The notes under the pieces were generated by a model, which saw only the letters and a program-made list of their open reading frames with translations, ran no database searches and had not been told where the DNA came from. From assembly GCA_015232465.1 (NCBI GenBank), contig JADFZO010000032.1, forward strand, positions 1 to 33,534: 33,534 nt of DNA, in the 5' to 3' direction. A program made the translations under genes and the position numbers. This DNA is from Desulfamplus sp. (GTDB lineage Bacteria; Desulfobacterota; Desulfobacteria; Desulfobacterales; Desulfobacteraceae). Positions 1 through 8,899 of the stretch are shown piece by piece. Position 1 is the first letter of the stretch; every line of letters begins with the position of its first letter.

Positions 1-4
1 TTAT

Positions 5-697
5 ATGGATATTTCGCTATTTATGGGCAAAATTATTATCAATATAGATACATCTAACTTTAAAATTAAACGAGATTGCAAATTTTGCCAGCAAGACTTT
101 ACAACCAATTTTTTATCTGAAGATGAGATTCAAAAACTGAACAGTTACAAGAGCATGAAAAAGCAGATTGAGTGGATTGCAGGGCGATTTCTTGTAAAAA
201 ATATGGTAAAAGAGTTTTTTGGTTGTGGTTGTAATATTGAACTGCCAGATATTTGCATCTCATATAAAAATGAAGGGGCACCATTTTTAGAGCAGTTTGA
301 ACTTCTTAGCCTATCAATTAGCCACTCTGGAGATTATGTGGCTGCTGCTTTGTGCAAAAATTCAAAAAATATAGGTCTTGATATTGAAAAATCAGATTAT
401 ATTCCATCTCAATCTTTTATGCGGATAGTATTTACCGAAAGAGAGTTGGAAAATATAAATAGCACAGTTAAATCAAACAATATGGGCATTGATGCAATTT
501 ATAGCCATGAGGTTATGAGACGCTGGACTATAAAAGAGGCTTTTTTAAAATATATTGAAAAGGGGTTTAACGAAAAACTTAAATCTTTAGAGATGCTTGA
601 TAATAGGCTATTGTATAACAATAAAGAGGTTGTTGGTGTCTCAATAAGCACATTTAATATTGATCAAAACTATCTGTTATCTATTATTTATGGGTAA
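5..697 (+). CDS. 4'-phosphopantetheinyl transferase superfamily protein
   Basis: It would transfer the 4'-phosphopantetheine arm of CoA to a serine of acyl or peptidyl carrier proteins, in the cytoplasm. The 230-residue length is typical of the Sfp/AcpT two-lobed type. Visible family motifs are SISHSGDYV (about residues 104-112), the metal-binding GLDIE (D126, E128), FTERE (143-147) and WTIKEAFLK (W174, K177, E178, K182). The ATG at 5 lies at the window edge, so upstream sequence that could hold an earlier start is not visible; a second in-frame ATG lies at 23. No carrier protein, PKS or NRPS gene is in view, so the substrate cannot be named. About 166 bp separate it from ftsH, so it probably belongs to an upstream unit. 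Family is confident; start and substrate are not. Confidence 0.85.
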   Translation: MDISLFMGKIIINIDTSNFKIKRDCKFCQQDFTTNFLSEDEIQKLNSYKSMKKQIEWIAGRFLVKNMVKEFFGCGCNIELPDICISYKNEGAPFLEQFELLSLSISHSGDYVAAALCKNSKNIGLDIEKSDYIPSQSFMRIVFTERELENINSTVKSNNMGIDAIYSHEVMRRWTIKEAFLKYIEKGFNEKLKSLEMLDNRLLYNNKEVVGVSISTFNIDQNYLLSIIYG

Positions 698-733
698 TAT
701 TAAAAAATAGCTTTATATTGCCCGATTAAAAAT

Positions 734-763
734 AATGATTAATATTGAAAATTATCATTTTTT
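734..763 (+). terminator. Weak AT-rich inverted repeat with T-run, possible terminator
   Basis: AATGAT at 734-739 is mirrored by ATCATT at 754-759, followed by T-rich sequence to about 772. The position suits termination after the phosphopantetheinyl transferase. The arms are only 6 bp of AT-rich sequence, so this is weak. It faintly resembles half of a Fur-type site, but the match is incomplete. Confidence 0.3.
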
Positions 764-805
764 GTGTTTTTTAGGGCACAAGCAAATTTACTATAAAAAA
801 TCTGG

Positions 806-834
806 TTGGTGTTTAAATCTTAATGTACTATTAT
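806..834 (+). promoter_or_regulatory. Candidate sigma-70 promoter for ftsH-folP
   Basis: TTGGTG (806-811) and TATTAT (829-834) are separated by 17 bp. A start near 841 would leave a short leader before the AGAGAGGA ribosome site (849-856) and the TTG start at 864. Read by eye only. Confidence 0.4.
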
Positions 835-863
835 AAAAATAAAAGTTTAGAGAGGAAAAACTA

Positions 864-2804
864 TTGAATCAATTTTATAAAAATTTATCTTTATGGTTAG
901 TTATCGTATTGATGATGGTAATGTTGTACAACATATTTAACCAGCAGCAGATACCAGAGAGTACCTTAGGTTACTCTGAGTTTCTTGCTATGGTTGAGGC
1001 TGATCGTGTAAAGAGCGTTGTGCTTCAAGGGCAAGATATTTATTTTACAGATAGCAGTGGAACAAGATATAGGTCTTTTACTCCAGGTGATATTGACTTA
1101 ATAAAGACTTTGCGTGGTCATGATGTCTCAATAAAGGCAAAGCCTCCAGCAGAATCATCACTTCTAATGTCAATTATAATATCATGGCTTCCAATGATTG
1201 TTCTGATTGGCGTATGGATATTTTTTATGCGACAGATGCAAGGTGGAGGCGGTGGCAAAGCGATGTCTTTTGGTAAAAGTCGTGCTCGCCTTATATCTGA
1301 TAAAAGTGACAAAATAACATTTGATAATGTTGCTGGGATTGACGAGGCAAAAGAGGAGTTGACTGAAATTGTCGATTTTTTGAAAGACCCCAAAAAATTT
1401 ACCCGTTTAGGAGGGCGTATTCCAAAAGGCGTGCTACTTGTAGGCTCTCCTGGAACAGGCAAAACTCTTTTATCAAGAGCCGTAGCTGGTGAGGCTGGGG
1501 TCCCATTTTTTACCATCAGTGGTTCAGATTTTGTTGAGATGTTCGTTGGTGTTGGAGCCTCAAGAGTGCGTGATCTCTTTGCACAAGGCAAAAAAAATGC
1601 GCCATGTATCATATTTATTGATGAGATTGATGCAGTTGGAAGACAACGCGGTGCTGGAATGGGCGGCGGACATGACGAGCGAGAGCAGACTCTAAATCAG
1701 CTTCTTGTTGAGATGGATGGATTTGAGTCAAACGAAGGGGTCATTTTGATGGCTGCCACAAACAGACCAGATGTGCTTGATCCTGCACTTATGAGACCCG
1801 GACGATTTGATCGTCAGGTTGTGGTTGATATGCCAGATATTAAGGGTAGAATTGGAATCTTAAAGGTTCACATGAAAAAGACACCTCTTGATAAAGATGT
1901 TAATGTGGTAACCCTTGCTAAAGGAACTCCTGGCTTTTCTGGTGCTGATTTGGAAAATCTGGTAAATGAGGCAGCTCTGCTTGCTGCAAAAAGAGACCAT
2001 GAAAAGCTGACTATGAACGATTTTGAAGATGCAAAAGATAAAATTTACATGGGTCTTGAGAGAAAATCTAAAGTTATCCGCGAAGAGGAAAAAAGAACAA
2101 CCGCCTACCATGAGGCTGGTCATGCCTTAGTTGCAAGGCTAATTCCCGGCACTGATGCTGTCAACAAGATCACAATTATCCCAAGAGGAAGGGCTGCTGG
2201 TGTTACTTGGTTTTTGCCTGAAGAGAGCGGATTTAAATATAAAGATCAACTTGAGGCTGACCTTTCTGTGGCGTTTGGAGGACGCGTTGCTGAGGAGCTT
2301 ATCTTTAAGCGAATCAGCACTGGTGCATCTAACGACATAAAACAGGCAACAGCTATGGCAAATCGTATGGTGCGATCTTGGGGCATGAGCGAGGAGCTTG
2401 GTCCACTCGCCTATAATCAGGGAGACGAGCACATCTTTATTGGAAGAGATATAGGTCACCCAAGAGAGTACTCTGAAGATACAGCAAGGCGAATTGATGC
2501 TGAGGTATCTGCAATAGTTAAAAGAAATTACAGTGTTGCAAAGGATATTTTATCAGCACACATTGATATTCTTCATAAACTTGCAGAGCTGCTTTTAGAA
2601 AAAGAGACAGTAATGGGCAAAGAGCTTGATGAGCTTATAAAATCAATGAAACCAGACTTTGATCCACCAGAGCCTACAAACCTATTTGATGATGAGATGC
2701 TTCATGCCATAGCAGAGGAGGCTAACAATCTTGATAAAACATCAAATGAGCTTGATCCAACCAATGATAAAAAAGATAATAATCAGGGGATTGATAAAAA
2801 ATGA
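864..2804 (+). CDS. ftsH: ATP-dependent zinc metalloprotease FtsH
   Basis: This is a membrane-anchored AAA+ protease that degrades misfolded membrane proteins and short-lived cytoplasmic regulators as a hexamer. The 646 residues show the full family layout: a membrane span near 10-24, a periplasmic stretch, a second span near 101-122, then a Gly-rich linker. The AAA module follows, with Walker A GSPGTGKT (194-201), Walker B IIFIDE (249-254) and the arginine-finger region (RPGRFDR). The zinc protease motif HEAGH is at 416-420. Walker A has Ser where GPPGTGKT is usual. The start is TTG at 864, preceded by AGAGAGGA at 849-856, and the first residues lead directly into the membrane span. The acidic, Asn-rich tail is variable. 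The stop overlaps the folP start by 4 bp, indicating translational coupling. Confidence 0.97.
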   Translation: MNQFYKNLSLWLVIVLMMVMLYNIFNQQQIPESTLGYSEFLAMVEADRVKSVVLQGQDIYFTDSSGTRYRSFTPGDIDLIKTLRGHDVSIKAKPPAESSLLMSIIISWLPMIVLIGVWIFFMRQMQGGGGGKAMSFGKSRARLISDKSDKITFDNVAGIDEAKEELTEIVDFLKDPKKFTRLGGRIPKGVLLVGSPGTGKTLLSRAVAGEAGVPFFTISGSDFVEMFVGVGASRVRDLFAQGKKNAPCIIFIDEIDAVGRQRGAGMGGGHDEREQTLNQLLVEMDGFESNEGVILMAATNRPDVLDPALMRPGRFDRQVVVDMPDIKGRIGILKVHMKKTPLDKDVNVVTLAKGTPGFSGADLENLVNEAALLAAKRDHEKLTMNDFEDAKDKIYMGLERKSKVIREEEKRTTAYHEAGHALVARLIPGTDAVNKITIIPRGRAAGVTWFLPEESGFKYKDQLEADLSVAFGGRVAEELIFKRISTGASNDIKQATAMANRMVRSWGMSEELGPLAYNQGDEHIFIGRDIGHPREYSEDTARRIDAEVSAIVKRNYSVAKDILSAHIDILHKLAELLLEKETVMGKELDELIKSMKPDFDPPEPTNLFDDEMLHAIAEEANNLDKTSNELDPTNDKKDNNQGIDKK

Positions 2805-3670
2805 TCTCCTTTAAATTGGAGTGGCAGATAAATAAGCGACACTACTGCCTTGAACTTGGTAAAAGAACCCGCATCATGGGGATACTAAATACAACTCCAG
2901 ACTCATTTTCTGATGGCGGACGATATTTAAAATGCGATGATGCTGTTGCGCATGGAGTTAGACTATTTGAGGCTGGAGCTGATATTCTTGATATTGGAGG
3001 AGAATCTTCTCGCCCTTTTTCTGCACCTGTATCTGTTCAAGAGGAGCTTGATAGAGTTATTCCAGTAATTGAGAAGTTAGCTGGGAAAATTGATATTCCA
3101 ATCTCAATTGATACTGTAAAGTCAGCAGTTGCAAAAGAGGCTATTAATGCTGGAGCATCAATAATAAACGATATTACAGCATTGAAAAGAGATGAGCTTA
3201 TGGTTTGTGTTGCAGCACAAATGGGCACGCCTGTTATTTTGATGCACATGAAGGGGACTCCTGCCACAATGCAGATTAATCCCCAATATGATGATCTTTT
3301 AGGTGAAATAGCCTCATACCTTAAAGAGCGAGCTAAATTTGCTGTAAATGGCGGTGTATCATCTGATCGCATTATTCTTGATCCTGGAATTGGGTTTGGA
3401 AAAACTGTTGAGCACAATTTAGTGGTTATTAAGCATCTTGATAAAATAGCTGCAATTGGTTTTCCTATCCTTGTTGGTCCATCAAGAAAATCATTTATCC
3501 AAAAGAGCCTTTTAGATTCAGCAGCTATCCCTATTGCATCAACTATTGAAGCTGGCACTATGGCAGCAGTTGCAGCCTCTATTATGAAGGGTGCTCACAT
3601 TGTAAGGGTGCATGATGTTCTATCTGCACGGGCTGTGGCTAATATTATAGATGCTGTTCAAAATGTATAG
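2801..3670 (+). CDS. folP: Dihydropteroate synthase
   Basis: The enzyme condenses p-aminobenzoate with dihydropterin pyrophosphate in folate synthesis, in the cytoplasm. The 289 residues fold as a TIM barrel. The signature GILNTTPDSFSDGG lies at about 27-40, DIGGESSRP at 64-72, PISIDT at about 100-105, then MHMKGTPATMQ, DPGIGFGK and GPSRKSF. The second signature reads ESSRP where many family members have ESTRP, a conservative Thr-to-Ser change in the substrate loop. The ATG at 2801 overlaps the ftsH stop (ATGA), so expression is probably coupled to ftsH. An ftsH-folP pair is a common bacterial arrangement. The next gene, coaX, follows after 57 bp. Confidence 0.96.
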   Translation: MISFKLEWQINKRHYCLELGKRTRIMGILNTTPDSFSDGGRYLKCDDAVAHGVRLFEAGADILDIGGESSRPFSAPVSVQEELDRVIPVIEKLAGKIDIPISIDTVKSAVAKEAINAGASIINDITALKRDELMVCVAAQMGTPVILMHMKGTPATMQINPQYDDLLGEIASYLKERAKFAVNGGVSSDRIILDPGIGFGKTVEHNLVVIKHLDKIAAIGFPILVGPSRKSFIQKSLLDSAAIPIASTIEAGTMAAVAASIMKGAHIVRVHDVLSARAVANIIDAVQNV

Positions 3671-3727
3671 AGAAAATATTAACATCATACCACTCACTGC
3701 CTACCTTTTTGGGGAGACCTTAAATTA

Positions 3728-4519
3728 ATGCTTCTTGTTATTGATGTTGGAAATACAAATATAGTTCTTGGTGTATTTGATGGAGAGAATCTTGTAAAAG
3801 ATTGGCGAATTAGAACCATCAGAGACTCTACTGCTGATGAGTTTAATATCCTTGCAAAAGCCCTTTTTTCAGATAAAGGGATAAAGTTATCTGATATAAA
3901 AAATGTAGTCATATCGTCAGTTGTGCCTCCTGCTGTGCCTATTCTTGATAGATTTTGTGAAAAGTATCTTAATCAAAAGCCTCTTTGGGTGCAACCAGCT
4001 TCAGTAAGAAACCTTATGCCGATTCTCTACAACAACCCAGCAGAGGTTGGGGCAGATAGGGTTGTCAATGCAATTGCAGCGTACAGCAGATACAAAAAGA
4101 GCTTGATTGTTATTGATTTTGGAACTGCCACAACCTTTGATGCTATCTCTCAAAAAGGTGAATATTTAGGCGGGGCAATTGTTCCGGGAATTATGATCTC
4201 ATCAGAGGCTCTTTTTCAAAGGGCATCAAGACTTCCAAGGGTTGAGCTATTTATGCCTCCTGACCATGTGATTGGAAAGGATACTATTGATAGTATAAAA
4301 TCTGGGTTAATGCACGGTAACGCTGCTTTAGTTGATGGAATGGTTGCACGAATAAAAAAAGAGATGAGAGCTGATCCAAATATTAGCACAGATGAGCCTA
4401 TGGTTATAGCTACTGGCGGACTTGCCCCGCTTATTGCCAATCTATCAGACTCTATTGAGGTGGTTGATGGTGCTCTAACTCTTGAGGGTTTAAGAATTAT
4501 CAGTAAAGCCTTAAATTAA
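3728..4519 (+). CDS. coaX: Type III pantothenate kinase
   Basis: It phosphorylates pantothenate in the first step of CoA synthesis. The 263 residues match the ASKHA-fold CoaX family in length. Visible motifs are the phosphate-binding DVGNTN (6-11), GADR (108-111), DFGTATTFD (130-138) and GGAIVPGI. CoaX differs from the type I and II kinases in not being feedback-inhibited by CoA (family knowledge). The ATG at 3728 is preceded by GGGGAG at about 3711-3716. It lies 57 bp after folP on the same strand and is probably co-transcribed. Metabolically it fits the upstream phosphopantetheinyl transferase, which uses CoA, although the two genes are not adjacent. Confidence 0.95.
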   Translation: MLLVIDVGNTNIVLGVFDGENLVKDWRIRTIRDSTADEFNILAKALFSDKGIKLSDIKNVVISSVVPPAVPILDRFCEKYLNQKPLWVQPASVRNLMPILYNNPAEVGADRVVNAIAAYSRYKKSLIVIDFGTATTFDAISQKGEYLGGAIVPGIMISSEALFQRASRLPRVELFMPPDHVIGKDTIDSIKSGLMHGNAALVDGMVARIKKEMRADPNISTDEPMVIATGGLAPLIANLSDSIEVVDGALTLEGLRIISKALN

Positions 4520-4566
4520 CTAAGAAATTTTAAAAACAATCAAAATCAAAATTATACTCACCAACA

Positions 4567-5172
4567 ATGAAAAAATTATCAATATTAATTGTGGCTTGCT
4601 TGATATTTACAGGCTGCATAACAAGTCAGCCATCAAAGTTTTATATACTTACGCCAACTAAATACAATAACGATAGCGTAAATTCACAATCGCCTCCATT
4701 GCCCATTTTGAAGAATAAAAATATTACAGTTGGAGTTGGTCCTGTTTCAATTGCAAAATATCTTGATAGGTCTCAACTTGTTGTACGGCTCTCTTCAAAT
4801 CAAATAAGGCTTGAAGATTTTCATCAATGGGCAGGCTCTCCACGAGATGATATTCCAGCGATTCTTCTTGAGAATATCGCCTCAGTGCTCGAAATTAATA
4901 GCGTTTACAAATATCCATGGCAAAGTCATGCTAAGATTGATTATCAGATAGTGGTAGATATTATTCAGCTTGATGGCAGACTTGATAGCAATGTTAGGCT
5001 TGTTGCAAGATGGGAGATTATCAAGTCTGGTAGAGAGACTCTTAAAAGCCAAAAGGCAGATTTTACAGAGCCAGTTGATAGCAATAAATTTGACTCTTTT
5101 ATAGCAGCTCAAAGTCGTGCAATTGGACGCCTTAGTCTTATGATTGCAAAGAGCCTCATAGAACTTATATAG
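4567..5172 (+). CDS. PqiC/YmbA-type ABC-transport auxiliary lipoprotein
   Basis: The 201-residue protein begins with a lipoprotein signal peptide (MKKL, hydrophobic stretch, lipobox FTGC with Cys at about 17). The residue after Cys is Ile, which favours outer-membrane sorting. The mature part has features of the ABC-type transport auxiliary lipoprotein family (PqiC, formerly DUF330): SKFYILTP near the N-terminus, a VGVGPVSIAKYLDR segment, and the RLEDFHQWAGSPRDDI region typical of the family. These lipoproteins work with MCE-domain proteins in lipid movement between the membranes. No MCE, permease or ATPase partner is in the window, so this copy is an orphan here. It lies 47 bp after coaX and 42 bp before dapB. 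Confidence 0.82.
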   Translation: MKKLSILIVACLIFTGCITSQPSKFYILTPTKYNNDSVNSQSPPLPILKNKNITVGVGPVSIAKYLDRSQLVVRLSSNQIRLEDFHQWAGSPRDDIPAILLENIASVLEINSVYKYPWQSHAKIDYQIVVDIIQLDGRLDSNVRLVARWEIIKSGRETLKSQKADFTEPVDSNKFDSFIAAQSRAIGRLSLMIAKSLIELI

Positions 5173-5214
5173 TCTTTAAAAAGTTAAAATATTTTAAGGA
5201 GTTATTTTATAAAG

Positions 5215-6060
5215 ATGCAACCAATTAATGTTATGCTAAACGGAATGCCGGGAAATGTTGCCTCAATAATTGCGGGTCATATTATTCTTGATGATCGCTT
5301 TAATCTTATACCATTTTCAATGACTGGAGTTGAAATTGAATCAAAGAGCCATAAGATTAAAGAGCTAAATATAAACTTGATAAAGCCAAATGAACGAGAA
5401 GAGATAACACCTAAACTTATTCAAAAGTATCCACACCTTATTGCAGTTGACTTTACCCACCCCAGAGCAGTCAATAAAAATGGAGAGTTTTACGTAAAAT
5501 TTAATATCCCATTTGTAATGGGCACAACTGGTGGAGATAGAGATGCTTTAAATAAAACAGTCTTATCTTCGTCAATATCAGCAGTTATTGCCCCAAATAT
5601 GGCAAAGCAGATTGTTGGATTTCAGGCAATGGTGGAGTATGCTGCCGAGACATTTCCAGACCTATTTAAAGGTTACACATTGCAAATAAAAGAGAGCCAC
5701 CAAAAAGGGAAAGCTGACACAAGCGGGACAGCCAAAGCTATGGTAACATACTACAACAGACTTGGTATTCCATTTACAGAAGATGAAATTATAATGGAGA
5801 GAGACCCAAAAGTTCAAAAAGAGGTCTGGAACATTCCAGAGGGTTATATAAAAGGACATGCGTGGCATACCTACACATTAACATCAGCAAACAATACCGC
5901 AAAGTTTGAGTTCTCTCACAACATAAATGGAAGAGATATTTATGCTGACGGCACAATTGATGCCATACTCTTTTTACATCGTAAAATTAAAGATGGTATA
6001 GATACAAATAAAGACAAAGGCGTTGTTTATACCATGATAGATGTTTTAAAAGGTAAATAA
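5215..6060 (+). CDS. dapB: 4-hydroxy-tetrahydrodipicolinate reductase, plant/cyanobacterial-like type
   Basis: It reduces hydroxy-tetrahydrodipicolinate with NAD(P)H in the diaminopimelate/lysine pathway. The 281 residues carry an N-terminal nucleotide-binding segment (NGMPGNVAS, 9-17), DFTHPRA (79-85), GTTGGDR (103-109) and APNMAKQ (126-132). The catalytic region has ESHQKGKADTSGTA (160-173). This aligns with the enterobacterial E-x-HH-x(3)-K-x-D-x-P-SGTA motif, but the second His is Gln and the Pro is missing. His162 and Lys166 keep the catalytic positions. That pattern resembles the DapB form known from plants. The ATG at 5215 has AAGGAG at 5196-5201. It sits 5 bp upstream of a GntR regulator, apart from other lysine genes. 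Confidence 0.9.
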   Translation: MQPINVMLNGMPGNVASIIAGHIILDDRFNLIPFSMTGVEIESKSHKIKELNINLIKPNEREEITPKLIQKYPHLIAVDFTHPRAVNKNGEFYVKFNIPFVMGTTGGDRDALNKTVLSSSISAVIAPNMAKQIVGFQAMVEYAAETFPDLFKGYTLQIKESHQKGKADTSGTAKAMVTYYNRLGIPFTEDEIIMERDPKVQKEVWNIPEGYIKGHAWHTYTLTSANNTAKFEFSHNINGRDIYADGTIDAILFLHRKIKDGIDTNKDKGVVYTMIDVLKGK

Positions 6061-6065
6061 TAGAG

Positions 6066-6743
6066 ATGAACCAAATGGTTAAAGGATATACAGCCAAAAG
6101 CGACATTTATACCACATTAAGAAATGCAATATTAAATGGAAAGCTAAACCCAGGAGAGAGGCTTGCAGTTGATCTTTTAAAAAGGGAGTTTGGCACAAGC
6201 GTTACGCCATTAAGAGATGCTCTTCAGATGCTCAATCAAGAGGGGCTAATTACTATAAAGCCCCGCTCTGGCTATTTTGTTACCAGAATCACATTAAAAG
6301 AGCTAAGAGATATGCTTGAGCTAAGAGAGATTCTTGAGCTTGCTTCAATTGAGCGTGCAGCCAAAAATATTACACCAGAGATAATTGAGATTTTAAGGGC
6401 AACTCATGCTGGATACACAGGAGAAGATGATCTCTCTTACACCCGCTATACAGATGAAAATCGCAACTTTCACTATTTGGTTGCTAAAGCCTCAGAAAAT
6501 ATGGAGCTTGCCATTACTTTAAGGCATCTTTTAGATAGATTAGCACGATTTATGGTTATTCGCCATGCTGGCAGAGATATGGCAAATATACACGAATCTT
6601 TAATTCAAAGGCTTGAAGCACAAGATGCTCAAGGGGCAAGAGAGGTTCTTATTAATGAGCTTAACCATACAAAAATTGCTATTTTGGATCGTGTTATGCA
6701 AGAGGAAGCTGCTTTTTGGCATCTTGGAGGTGGGAAGAATTGA
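6066..6743 (+). CDS. GntR-family transcriptional regulator with FCD effector domain
   Basis: The 225 residues have a winged helix-turn-helix at about 8-75 (SDIYTTLRNAILNGKLNPG, then SVTPLRDALQMLNQEGLI and the wing ITIKPRSGYFV). An all-helical FCD domain of the FadR subfamily follows at about 80-215, with candidate metal/ligand residues in DENRNFHYLV, NIHESL and ELNHTK. Such proteins bind a small organic acid or metal-bound ligand and repress nearby metabolic genes. The ligand cannot be told from the sequence. The gene is 5 bp after dapB, and its TGA overlaps the TTG start of cobD (TTGA, 6740-6743), so it is embedded in the dapB-gntR-cobD-cbiB unit and may control it. An alternative in-frame ATG is at 6075. 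Confidence 0.9.
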   Translation: MNQMVKGYTAKSDIYTTLRNAILNGKLNPGERLAVDLLKREFGTSVTPLRDALQMLNQEGLITIKPRSGYFVTRITLKELRDMLELREILELASIERAAKNITPEIIEILRATHAGYTGEDDLSYTRYTDENRNFHYLVAKASENMELAITLRHLLDRLARFMVIRHAGRDMANIHESLIQRLEAQDAQGAREVLINELNHTKIAILDRVMQEEAAFWHLGGGKN

Positions 6744-7822
6744 TTAAAGGTCATGGTGGAAATGTTGAAGATTTAGCCAAAATACACAACTGCTCAGTTG
6801 ACGAGATTATAGACATGAGCAGTAATATCAATCCTCTTGGTCCGCCTGATGGTATTGAGGAGTTTATTGCTGCCAATCTTAATCTTATACGCTCACTTCC
6901 TCAACCTGACGCTGCTGATATGTGTGCTCAATTTAGCAAATATCACAATATCCCAGTTGATATGGTGGCGGCTGGTAATGGCACAACTTGGTTTATATAC
7001 ACTTTAGCGACTGCTCTACGCTCAAAAAATATTTTAATTGTTGGTCCAACCTATTCAGACTACTTTGATAGCTGCACAATCAACAGTATCCCGTGTGAAT
7101 TTTACATATCAGATGAATCAACACAGTTTGAGCCAAATATAGATAAAATAGAGTATATGCTCAAAGATTTTGATACAGTAATTATATGCAATCCCAATAA
7201 CCCTACTGGCGTGTTTATTCCAGCAGAAAAGATAGTTAAGCTGGTTGAAAAATATCCTGCAACATATTTTGTTGTTGATGAGTCATACCTCCCATTTTTA
7301 CCAGATACAAAAGAGCTAAGTTTAATATCTCATCAAACCTCTTTTTCAAATCTGATTGTGCTCTCTTCAATGTCAAAAATATTTAGAATACCCGGATTAA
7401 GGGTCGGCTTTTTATCTGCAAATCCACTTTTAATTCAAAGATTTATGAGATATTATCAGCCATGGTCGGTCAACTCTTTATCTCAAGCTGTAACTAAACA
7501 TATTTTTGAAAATAGAGCCGTAACAGAGCCATTTCTTAAGATGACCCGCTCTTTTGTTCAAAGAGAAAAAAAGATATTTGAAGATGCTTTAAGCCAATGC
7601 AGAACACTTAAACTCTATCCATCTCACACCTATTTTATCCTTGCAAAAATTACAGGCAGCATGAAATCTGATAAATTGTGCCAATTAGTAGGAGAGCACA
7701 AAATTCTTATCAGAGATTGCTCAAACTTTAGAGGGCTATCAGATCAATTTGTCCGTTTCTCGCTAAGAGACAGAGAGACAAATTTAAGGCTCGCTCACAT
7801 CTTACAAACAACCACTAAATAA
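6740..7822 (+). CDS. cobD: Threonine-phosphate decarboxylase (PLP-dependent, HisC-like fold)
   Basis: It would decarboxylate L-threonine-O-3-phosphate to aminopropanol phosphate, the linker used in the lower loop of cobalamin. The 360-residue fold-type I PLP enzyme shows the CobD-like start GHGGNVEDLA, NINPLGPP (29-36), the phosphate-pocket AAGNGTTW (77-84), NPNNPTG (151-157), VVDESY (178-183) and the SSMSK motif with the Schiff-base Lys213. An upstream TTG at 6716 is in frame. TTG at 6740 is preferred because GGAGG at 6726-6730 is well spaced for it, and because CobD proteins begin close to the HGGN motif. Histidinol-phosphate aminotransferase is the main alternative. The adjacent cbiB, which uses the product, favours CobD. 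Confidence 0.87.
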   Translation: MIKGHGGNVEDLAKIHNCSVDEIIDMSSNINPLGPPDGIEEFIAANLNLIRSLPQPDAADMCAQFSKYHNIPVDMVAAGNGTTWFIYTLATALRSKNILIVGPTYSDYFDSCTINSIPCEFYISDESTQFEPNIDKIEYMLKDFDTVIICNPNNPTGVFIPAEKIVKLVEKYPATYFVVDESYLPFLPDTKELSLISHQTSFSNLIVLSSMSKIFRIPGLRVGFLSANPLLIQRFMRYYQPWSVNSLSQAVTKHIFENRAVTEPFLKMTRSFVQREKKIFEDALSQCRTLKLYPSHTYFILAKITGSMKSDKLCQLVGEHKILIRDCSNFRGLSDQFVRFSLRDRETNLRLAHILQTTTK

Positions 7823-7835
7823 TACAAAAAAATAG

Positions 7836-8801
7836 ATGTTTAATGAATCTATAATCTATCTTATTTTAGCTGCATACTCTCTTGATATGGTGCTTGGGGA
7901 TCCTCGTTGGCTTAATCCTATCCACCTAATAGTCTTGATGGGAAGAGCAATATCTTTTTTTGAGCCACGATTTAGAAGGCTAATCAAAAGTGAGTTTATA
8001 TCTGGCGTTATCTTTGCCCTATTTTTGATAGCTTTGGCATGGTTGGCTGCATTTACGTTAATTAGGCTATTTGCAATAGTTCACCCATATTTTGGGACAG
8101 TTATTCAGGTGATTCTGCTCTTTTTTTGTCTATCTGCAAGAACCCTTGAGCAAGCTGCATCAGAGGTTAAAGATGCCTTAACTAACCAGGGGCTTGAAGC
8201 TGGAAGGTTAAAGGTCTCTATGATTGTAGGCAGAGAGGTTAAGTATCTTGATGAGACTGGTGTTATAAAGGCTACAGTTGAGAGTGTGGCAGAAAATTTT
8301 GTTGATGGATTTTTATCTCCAATTTTATTTGCAGTTGTGGGAGGCACTCCAGCAGCAGTTGCCTACAAAATGGTAAACACACTTGATTCAATGGTTGGAT
8401 ATAAAAATGATAAGTATCTGCTATTTGGTCGGGCATCAGCAAGAATTGATGATGTGGCAAACTTTATCCCAGCAAGGCTCTCTGTGATCATAATTTCAAT
8501 TGCTGCTGCTATTTTATCTGCTAAACGGGGAGTCTCAGCCCTTAAAACTGCAATAAAAGAGGGAAAAGAGCATAAAAGCCCAAATTCAGGCTACTCTGAA
8601 GCTGCCTTTGCTGGTGCACTTAGGGTAAAACTTGGGGGACCTAACTACTATCACGGCACGCTTGTAGATAAACCATATATTGGCAAAAATTTTGCCAATC
8701 CTGAAAAAAAGACGATAGAGATGTCATGCGATCTGATGCTGCTCTCATCAGTTGTTGCTGTGGTTGGGATTGTAATATTTTATCTGATCTTTTTTATCTG
8801 A
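7836..8801 (+). CDS. cbiB: Adenosylcobinamide-phosphate synthase CbiB
   Basis: This inner-membrane enzyme joins adenosylcobyric acid with aminopropanol (phosphate) in cobalamin synthesis. The 321 residues contain family signatures: SLDMVLGDPRWLNPIHLIVLMG (residues about 15-36), MIVGREVKYLD, ESVAENFVDGFLSP, NTLDSMVGYKNDKY and ARIDDVANFIPARLS. Several hydrophobic membrane segments are present, including the N-terminus, about 55-75, 85-105 and the C-terminus. It starts 13 bp after cobD on the same strand. This enzyme is called CobD in some Pseudomonas-based naming, so the two symbols should not be confused. The C-terminal end is reshaped by a 14-bp tandem duplication that spans the stop codon (see repeat at 8781). 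Confidence 0.94.
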   Translation: MFNESIIYLILAAYSLDMVLGDPRWLNPIHLIVLMGRAISFFEPRFRRLIKSEFISGVIFALFLIALAWLAAFTLIRLFAIVHPYFGTVIQVILLFFCLSARTLEQAASEVKDALTNQGLEAGRLKVSMIVGREVKYLDETGVIKATVESVAENFVDGFLSPILFAVVGGTPAAVAYKMVNTLDSMVGYKNDKYLLFGRASARIDDVANFIPARLSVIIISIAAAILSAKRGVSALKTAIKEGKEHKSPNSGYSEAAFAGALRVKLGGPNYYHGTLVDKPYIGKNFANPEKKTIEMSCDLMLLSSVVAVVGIVIFYLIFFI

Positions 8802-8808
8802 TCTTTTT
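8781..8808 (+). repeat. 14-bp tandem duplication across the cbiB stop codon
   Basis: The unit TATCTGATCTTTTT occurs perfectly at 8781-8794 and 8795-8808, with a partial third copy starting near 8808 (TATCTC). The unit is not a multiple of three, so the first copy is read as sense codons and the second supplies the TGA stop at 8799-8801. Confidence 0.8.
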
Positions 8809-8899
8809 ATCTCAATCTTAATGGGCTTCTCTTAATGGTTTTGAAGTGAAGATTGTTAAAGTTTGGTATCGTTTTTTGGGGTGAGGGGTGGTCATGGGG

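Noticed and set aside
734-759. Fur box upstream of ftsH
   Set aside because: Only the outer hexamers match; the spacing and core do not fit a Fur site, so it is listed as a weak terminator-like repeat.
1118-1612. Open minus-strand frame of 164 codons inside ftsH
   Set aside because: It is the antisense shadow of the conserved AAA module; no family motif and no ribosome site were seen.
3037-3558. Open minus-strand frame of 173 codons inside folP
   Set aside because: Shadow of a well-supported gene; the sense strand carries all dihydropteroate synthase motifs.
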